DNA from: Planctomycetota bacterium
GTDB taxonomy: Bacteria; Planctomycetota; Phycisphaerae; Sedimentisphaerales; SM23-30
NCBI GenBank assembly: GCA_022705365.1
Contig: JAKJEP010000092.1
Location: forward strand, 1 to 10,731
DNA: 10,731 nucleotides
Reading direction: 5' to 3'
This document shows, in pieces, positions 6,675 through 10,731 of this stretch (positions within the stretch are counted from its first letter, which is position 1; each line of letters starts with the position of its first letter). A program made the position numbers and the translations under genes. Under the pieces are notes generated by a model. It had not been told where the DNA came from. It saw nothing but the letters and a program-made list of their open reading frames with translations, and made no database searches.

Positions 6675-7098
6675 GAACTTCTAGTCCTCAATACACCCCG
6701 AACCTATATTATCGGACTCTTCTTTCCAGCATTCGCACGCTTCCAAACAAGTACATATACTCTGACGGAATCGCCAAAAGTCAGTATAGACATCAAAAAA
6801 AGGCCCTGAATCCCCAATAACAAGGGGTCCAGGAACTTTTGGCGCCGGTGTCTTCTCTAGCCCTGAAATCGGCATTTTCTGCTTCCAAATCCAGTTCCAT
6901 CCCAAGCTCACCCCCGGTCTTTTTTAAACCCTAATATAATCATAATTACATATAAATACAGTACTTATAATAATCAACCTGGGAGACATGCGGAGATATT
7001 ATTTTTTTTCGCTTAAATCTGCCTTGTTTGTCATACCGTAAGTTGGTAATAATATTTTCCCGGAAAACTTCTTTCTATGGAGTCATTGCACACGAAAA
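6675..7098. other. divergent intergenic region with repeat copy 4
   Basis: No convincing gene in 424 bp. Repeat copy 4 (6764-6852) is followed by AT-rich DNA, notably 6924-7010. A weak plus-strand promoter candidate is TTGTTT (7024-7029), 17 nt, TAATAA (7047-7052). No clear promoter for the HD-GYP gene could be picked out. A 76-codon minus frame (6681-6911) reads through the repeat and is not believed. Confidence 0.65.
6764..6852 (+). repeat. dispersed ~90-bp structured repeat, copy 4
   Basis: Starts GACGGAATCGCCAAAAG and ends CTTTTGGCGCCGGTGTC. This copy has the best outer stem: CGCCAAAAG (6772-6780) pairs perfectly with CTTTTGGCG (6836-6844), plus GACG/TGTC at the tips. The inner hairpin is CCTG (6805-6808)/CAGG (6830-6833), then CCCC (6812-6815)/GGGG (6824-6827) with loop AATAACAA. 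The CCTG/CAGG pair replaces the GCTC/GAGC of copy 3. It lies 90 bp upstream of the HD-GYP start, antisense to that gene's transcript direction. Confidence 0.88.
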
Positions 7099-7578
7099 AT
7101 GACAGAAACCAAGCCCGATAGCCCGATCCTGGATCCAGATCCTCACCTGCAAGCCCAAATCCGGCTGGCCATCAACCGCCAGCTCTCCGGGTTTGAATAC
7201 CGCAGCAAAATCTGTATTCTCGGCATACCTTTGGTCCACATTTGCCGCGGCGGCCTCGGCAGCCAGGGCATTGCCAAAGGCATTATTGCCATCGGGGACA
7301 TTGCCATCGGTTTTCTGGCCGTCGGCGGCCTGGCGGTCGGGTTTATCGCCCTCGGCGGGATCAGCCTGGGCATTATCGCCGTGGCGGGAATCGCCGGCGG
7401 ACTGCTGGCCATCGGCGGCGTGGGTATCGGCCTGCTGGCTATTGCCGGCTGTGCCATCGGCCATACCGTATGGGGTGCTATCGCTATCGGCGTTTATGCC
7501 CACGGGGCGGTGGCCATCGGCTTACATCCCCTCGGCTCTCTCATGATCTCCCCCAGCGGCATCCAGTTTTCGCGCTAG
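7099..7578 (+). CDS. Gly-rich pentapeptide-period repeat protein, function unknown
   Basis: A 159-residue protein. An N-terminal head (1-60) includes INRQLSGFEYRSKICILGIP, which I recall from other bacterial proteins with the same architecture. From residue 61 to 146 every fifth residue is Gly (16 times) or Ala (96 and 116). The units are of the form G-x-[ILV]-A-[ILV], such as GIIAI, GDIAI, GFLAV, GGLAV and GFIAL. At DNA level this is a 15-bp imperfect tandem repeat over about 7279-7536. A right-handed beta-helix like pentapeptide-repeat proteins, or a glycine-zipper membrane assembly, are both possible; composition is very hydrophobic. There is no signal peptide. The ribosome site is weak (GGAG lies 16 nt before ATG). 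No function is assigned. Confidence 0.8.
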   Translation: MTETKPDSPILDPDPHLQAQIRLAINRQLSGFEYRSKICILGIPLVHICRGGLGSQGIAKGIIAIGDIAIGFLAVGGLAVGFIALGGISLGIIAVAGIAGGLLAIGGVGIGLLAIAGCAIGHTVWGAIAIGVYAHGAVAIGLHPLGSLMISPSGIQFSR

Positions 7579-7619
7579 CACCCTCGTCCTGCGGGTCTAA
7601 ATTCTTTCACTGACCACTG

Positions 7620-7647
7620 TTGCAATCTGCTCCCGATTCGCTATAAT
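7620..7647 (+). promoter_or_regulatory. sigma70-like promoter for the BamD-LptE-FtsH cluster
   Basis: TTGCAA (7620-7625), a 16-nt spacer and a perfect TATAAT (7642-7647). The -35 matches at 5 of 6. Transcription would start near 7654, shortly before the AGGAAAGG at 7662-7669. It lies between the Gly-repeat gene and the BamD-like gene. Confidence 0.7.
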
Positions 7648-7688
7648 ATCCGCAAAATCGTAGGAAAGGCCTGTTTTTGGTGTTGCTT

Positions 7689-8621
7689 ATGAAAAAATTC
7701 GTTTATCTGCTTTTGTTTGGCGCCCTGCTGCTTTCTCCGGCTGTACCCCCCTGCTTCCCGGAAACCCTGGTCCTCAACGATCAGGACCAATGGCAATCCG
7801 TCAGCGACTTGCCCGAAGATCTGGCCCTCATCCAAAATTATCTCGACCAGGGCAAACCCAAAAAAGCCAATAAAGCCGCCAAAAAATGGATCAAAAATAA
7901 TCCCGATTCCCCCTATATGGATCAGGCCCTCTTCCTCAAGGCCCAGGCCCAGTTTGACCGGAAATTATATTATCAGGCCTTTCTCGATTTAGAGGACCTC
8001 TTAAACGAATATGGCACCAGCAAGCTCTTTATCCCCGCCCTCGAGCGGGAAGTCGAAATCGCTAACCTCTTTCTGGCCGGCAAAAAACGAAAAGTCTGGG
8101 GCTTTATCCCCGCCAGCGCCCGCACCGAAGCCATTGAAATCCTGGATATCGTCGCCGAACACTGGCCCGGCTCAGAACTGGCGGCCAGGGCCTTGATGAC
8201 GCAGGCGGATTACTACTTCCAGAAAAACCGCTTTATCGAGGCCCAGCAGACCTATCAGGTCGTGGTGGACCAGTACAGCAAAAGCCAATATTACCAAACC
8301 GCCCTGCGGCTCAATGCCGAGGCCTCCCATGCCATCTATCTGGGCTACTATTACGACGGCAGTTCACTCGAAGATGCCAAATTCCGCTATCTGCAATACC
8401 AGGCCCGCTTCCCCGATGATGCCGCCCGCATCGGCGTAGGCCAGAGGCTGGACCGCATCAGCTGGCAGCAGGGGCAAAAAGAATACGAAATCGCCGATTT
8501 CTACCGCAGAACCAAAAAATACAGTTCCGCGAAGTATTATTGCCAGTATATTATGAAACGCTGGCCCGATACCGAATGGGCACAGAAGGCCAGAGATATG
8601 CTCGAAAAATATAATTTATAG
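7689..8621 (+). CDS. bamD: BamD-like TPR outer-membrane assembly protein
   Basis: Probable BamD/YfiO-type protein, in the family that scaffolds insertion of beta-barrel proteins at the outer membrane. Counting from ATG 7689 it has 310 residues. A signal sequence (MKKFVYLLLFGALLLSPAV) is followed by helical TPR-like pairs: 42-70, 76-106, 145-170 (AIEILDIVAEHWPGSELAARA), 172-200 (ADYYFQKNRFIEAQQTYQ) and 264-305 (AKYYCQYIMKRWPDTEWAQ). Most BamD proteins are lipoproteins; here Cys22 follows VPP and is not a good lipobox, so lipidation is doubtful. The start is uncertain: AGGAAAGG (7662-7669) suits GTG 7680 or TTG 7677 better than ATG 7689, all in frame. It is followed 69 bp later by an LptE-like gene. 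A general TPR protein is the alternative reading. Confidence 0.75.
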   Translation: MKKFVYLLLFGALLLSPAVPPCFPETLVLNDQDQWQSVSDLPEDLALIQNYLDQGKPKKANKAAKKWIKNNPDSPYMDQALFLKAQAQFDRKLYYQAFLDLEDLLNEYGTSKLFIPALEREVEIANLFLAGKKRKVWGFIPASARTEAIEILDIVAEHWPGSELAARALMTQADYYFQKNRFIEAQQTYQVVVDQYSKSQYYQTALRLNAEASHAIYLGYYYDGSSLEDAKFRYLQYQARFPDDAARIGVGQRLDRISWQQGQKEYEIADFYRRTKKYSSAKYYCQYIMKRWPDTEWAQKARDMLEKYNL

Positions 8622-8629
8622 TTTTTTAT

Positions 8630-8658
8630 GCCTGACCGGACTCATTTCAGGCTATAAT
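8630..8658 (+). promoter_or_regulatory. hairpin and possible internal promoter before lptE
   Basis: GCCTGA (8630-8635) pairs with TCAGGC (8647-8652) around an 11-nt loop, and TATAAT (8653-8658) follows immediately. The -10 is perfect but there is no good -35 (best CTGACC, 15-nt spacer). The hairpin is too weak and lacks a T tract for a terminator. It may allow separate expression of lptE and ftsH. Confidence 0.35.
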
Positions 8659-8690
8659 AAACTATTGTGATACATAGTACGGGAAAAATC

Positions 8691-9254
8691 ATGACGGATA
8701 TGTTCGGGCAAAAAAAAGTTAAGTCATTCAAAAACAATGGTTTATGCCGTTTTTGGCCGGCCTTGCTCCTCCTTGTGGCGCCGCTTGGCTGCCGGGACGT
8801 CGATCCGGACAAAGGCTATACCAGCAGAAATTTGTATAATACCGACATCGAAACCGTTTGTGTCGATATGTTTCAATCGGAGAGTTTCCGCCGCGGGGCA
8901 GAGTTTGAACTAACCCGGGCCGTCTGCCAGCAGCTCGAGCTGCACAGCCCTTACAAAATTGTCGCCGACCGCCGCCAGGCCGATACCGTTCTCTATGGCA
9001 GTATCAGCCGCATCGACGAAAAAGCTCTCACCCAGCAGCGGGAACTGGACCGCCCCATGCAAAGCCAGATTGTCGTCGTCGCCCAGGTCACCTGGAAAGA
9101 TTTGCGCAGCGGCAATCTGATTCTCGACAATAAAAAATTCAAAGTCAGCGGCCAGTTTGCCAACCTGCTGGCCGCCGGCGAAAACAGCGCCATCCGCCAG
9201 GCCGTCAATGAAATGGCGGTCCAGATCGTTCAGGCCATGGAAGAACCCTGGTAA
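8691..9254 (+). CDS. lptE: LptE-like lipoprotein for LPS transport
   Basis: Probable LptE-family lipoprotein, the plug and partner of the LptD barrel that places lipopolysaccharide in the outer leaflet. Numbering from ATG 8691 (187 residues): a signal peptide with the hydrophobic segment FWPALLLLVA ends in a lipobox LVAPLGC with the lipid-carrying Cys34. The mature part begins with a strand-like stretch containing NTDIETVCVDMFQSESFRRG, then ELTRAVCQQLE, RQADTVLYGSISRI and a helical C-terminus, the order seen in LptE. The upstream GTG 8667 and the ATG at 8700 are in-frame alternatives; GGGA lies 6 nt before 8691. It is 69 bp after the BamD-like gene and 34 bp before ftsH, so it is likely cotranscribed with at least ftsH. 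The family is divergent, so the assignment rests on lipobox, pattern and context. Confidence 0.72.
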   Translation: MTDMFGQKKVKSFKNNGLCRFWPALLLLVAPLGCRDVDPDKGYTSRNLYNTDIETVCVDMFQSESFRRGAEFELTRAVCQQLELHSPYKIVADRRQADTVLYGSISRIDEKALTQQRELDRPMQSQIVVVAQVTWKDLRSGNLILDNKKFKVSGQFANLLAAGENSAIRQAVNEMAVQIVQAMEEPW

Positions 9255-9288
9255 ACCTCTTTCTTCACAAAAAAATATAAGGAACTGC

Positions 9289-10731
9289 ATGACAAACAGT
9301 GACGACCATAAAACAGAATCCGATCCGGAAAATCAGCAGAAACGGTTTCCCGGCGCCCCCGGCGGGCCGGGACCTTCCAAATACCCCCGCAACCTCGCCA
9401 GTTGGATCGTCTTCCTGCTGATCTCCGCCATGCTGCTGGTGATGTTCATGAACACCTGGCAGCATTCCGAACAGATCTCCTACACCGAGTTTGAGCAGCG
9501 CATCAAAAACGGCGAAGTCCTGAAAGTTGTCATCTCCGACACCCTCCTGCTGGGCACCATGAAAGAAGAGGCCCTGAAAGGCAAAGACTCCAAAAGTCTC
9601 GATAAATTTGAAGTCATCCTGCCCAGCTCCGACAAACCCCAGGATTTATACCAGTTGCTCAGCAAAAACGGCGTCCCCTACGAATTCGAAAAACCCAACC
9701 TCTTTATCAACGTGCTGATTTCGTTGCTGCCCTGGTTTCTGCTCATTGCCATTATGTATTTCCTCGTCTTCCGCCAGTTCCGAGGCGCCGGCGGCGCAGG
9801 CATGTTGGGCAGCTTCGGTCGCAGCCGCCATCGCGTCAGCTCCAAGGATCAAGCCAAAGTAACCTTTGAACACGTCGCCGGCATCGACGAAGCCAAGGAC
9901 GAGGTCAAGGAAATCATCCTGTTCCTCCGCAATCCCAAAAAGTTCCAGCGGCTCGGCGGCAGAATCCCGCGCGGCGTCCTGCTGGTCGGCGAACCGGGCT
10001 GCGGCAAAACCCTGCTGGCCAAGGCCATCGCCGGCGAGGCCGATGTTCCTTTCTTCAGCATCTCCGGCAGCGACTTCGTCGAAATGTTCGTCGGCGTCGG
10101 GGCCTCCCGCGTCCGCGACCTCTTCAAACAGGCCAAGGAAAACTCCCCCTGCATCATCTTTCTCGATGAAATCGACGCCGTCGGCCGCAAACGCGGCGCC
10201 GGCATCGCCGGCGGCGGCCACGACGAACGCGAACAAACCCTCAACGCCATCCTCGTCGAAATGGACGGCTTCAGCACCAACGATCAGGTCATTGTCATCG
10301 CCGCCACCAACCGCGCCGATATCCTCGACCACGCCCTCACCCGCCCCGGACGCTTCGACCGCCAGATCTACGTCCCCCTGCCCGACATCAAGGGCCGCAT
10401 GGAAATCCTCAAAGTCCACGCCAAAAAAGTCAAGCTGGGACCCAACGTCGATCTCCAGCGGCTGGCCCGCGGCACCTCCATGTTCAGCGGCGCCGACCTG
10501 GAAGCCATTATCAATGAGGCCGCCCTCGCCGCCACCATGGAAAACAAGGATTTCGTCGAAATGGTGGATCTGGAAGAGGCTCGCGACAAAGTACGCTGGG
10601 GCCGCGCCCGCCGCAGCCGCGTCGTTGACGAAAAGGACAAGATCTCCACCGCCTACCACGAATCCGGCCACGCCCTGGTCCAATCTCTCCTCAAAGATGC
10701 CGATCCCGTTCACAAGGTCAGCATTATCCCC
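9289..10731 (+). CDS. ftsH: ATP-dependent zinc metalloprotease FtsH (3' end beyond window)
   Basis: Membrane-anchored AAA+ protease that extracts and degrades membrane and some cytosolic proteins. 481 codons are present. The N-terminal tail of ~37 polar residues rich in Pro and Gly is followed by TM1 (38-57), a periplasmic segment (58-138) and TM2 (139-161). The AAA module shows Walker A GEPGCGKT (234-241), the pore segment MFVGVGA, Walker B IIFLDEID (289-296) and the second region of homology ATNRADILDHALTRPGRFDR (339-358). The zinc motif HESGH is at 457-461. These sit about 40 residues later than in E. coli FtsH because of the long tail and periplasmic part. AAGGA (9279-9283) lies 5 nt before ATG. 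In E. coli FtsH controls LpxC and so LPS level, which makes the lptE neighbour meaningful. The rest of the protease domain is outside the window. Confidence 0.97.
   Translation, partial: MTNSDDHKTESDPENQQKRFPGAPGGPGPSKYPRNLASWIVFLLISAMLLVMFMNTWQHSEQISYTEFEQRIKNGEVLKVVISDTLLLGTMKEEALKGKDSKSLDKFEVILPSSDKPQDLYQLLSKNGVPYEFEKPNLFINVLISLLPWFLLIAIMYFLVFRQFRGAGGAGMLGSFGRSRHRVSSKDQAKVTFEHVAGIDEAKDEVKEIILFLRNPKKFQRLGGRIPRGVLLVGEPGCGKTLLAKAIAGEADVPFFSISGSDFVEMFVGVGASRVRDLFKQAKENSPCIIFLDEIDAVGRKRGAGIAGGGHDEREQTLNAILVEMDGFSTNDQVIVIAATNRADILDHALTRPGRFDRQIYVPLPDIKGRMEILKVHAKKVKLGPNVDLQRLARGTSMFSGADLEAIINEAALAATMENKDFVEMVDLEEARDKVRWGRARRSRVVDEKDKISTAYHESGHALVQSLLKDADPVHKVSIIP

Noticed and set aside
6681..6911. 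76-codon minus-strand frame just upstream of the HD-GYP gene
   Set aside because: It reads through repeat copy 4 and has no recognisable motif or clear ribosome site.
7579..7619. Possible terminator after the Gly-repeat gene (ACCC/GGGT)
   Set aside because: Only a 4-bp stem with a 9-nt loop and no T tract.
9646..10713. 355-codon minus-strand open frame opposite ftsH
   Set aside because: Gly/Ala/Asp-rich shadow of the AAA+ gene; all FtsH motifs are intact on the plus strand.

Overview
The window looks like chromosomal DNA from a diderm (two-membrane) bacterium. It carries a BamD-like lipoprotein-assembly protein, an LptE-like outer-membrane lipoprotein and ftsH in one run, an HD-GYP protein, a beta-CASP ribonuclease and pyruvate phosphate dikinase. 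From the feel of the protein sequences and the BamD-LptE-FtsH order I favour a Planctomycetota lineage, perhaps Phycisphaerae. That is inference from memory, not a search. Coding DNA is C-rich at third positions, while several intergenic stretches are very AT-rich (3001-3060 is only about 10 % GC).

Layout. 1-689 (minus): N-terminal quarter of ppdK, with its own sigma70-like promoter. 690-1079: divergent regulatory region with a second promoter, a hairpin and repeat copy 1. 1080-2786 (plus): secreted M28-type zinc peptidase with a long unassigned C-terminal part. 2787-3280: repeat copy 2, an extremely AT-rich block with dyads, then a promoter followed by a strong terminator-like hairpin. 3281-3766 (plus): conserved small protein with a CxxC motif. 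3767-3853: repeat copy 3, filling the gap between two convergent stop codons. 3854-5287 (minus): beta-CASP metallo-beta-lactamase RNase. 5424-6674 (minus): HD-GYP phosphodiesterase. 6675-7098: repeat copy 4 and AT-rich DNA. 7099-7578 (plus): a remarkable protein with Gly (or Ala) at every fifth residue. 7689-8621, 8691-9254 and 9289-end (plus): BamD-like TPR protein, LptE-like lipoprotein and FtsH, probably an envelope-biogenesis and quality-control cluster.

The most notable non-coding content is a family of four ~90-bp dispersed repeats (937-1025, 2786-2880, 3765-3852, 6764-6852). All lie between genes and all point the same way. They share end sequences that pair with each other and an inner hairpin whose bases differ between copies while pairing is kept. 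I do not recognise this family. A second notable element is the leader at 3186-3258. Its start coincides with the predicted transcription start, and it folds into a 10-bp plus 11-bp stem with an all-C loop, followed by a T tract: either a small RNA or an attenuator of the downstream gene.

No tRNA, rRNA, CRISPR array, transposase or phage gene was seen.
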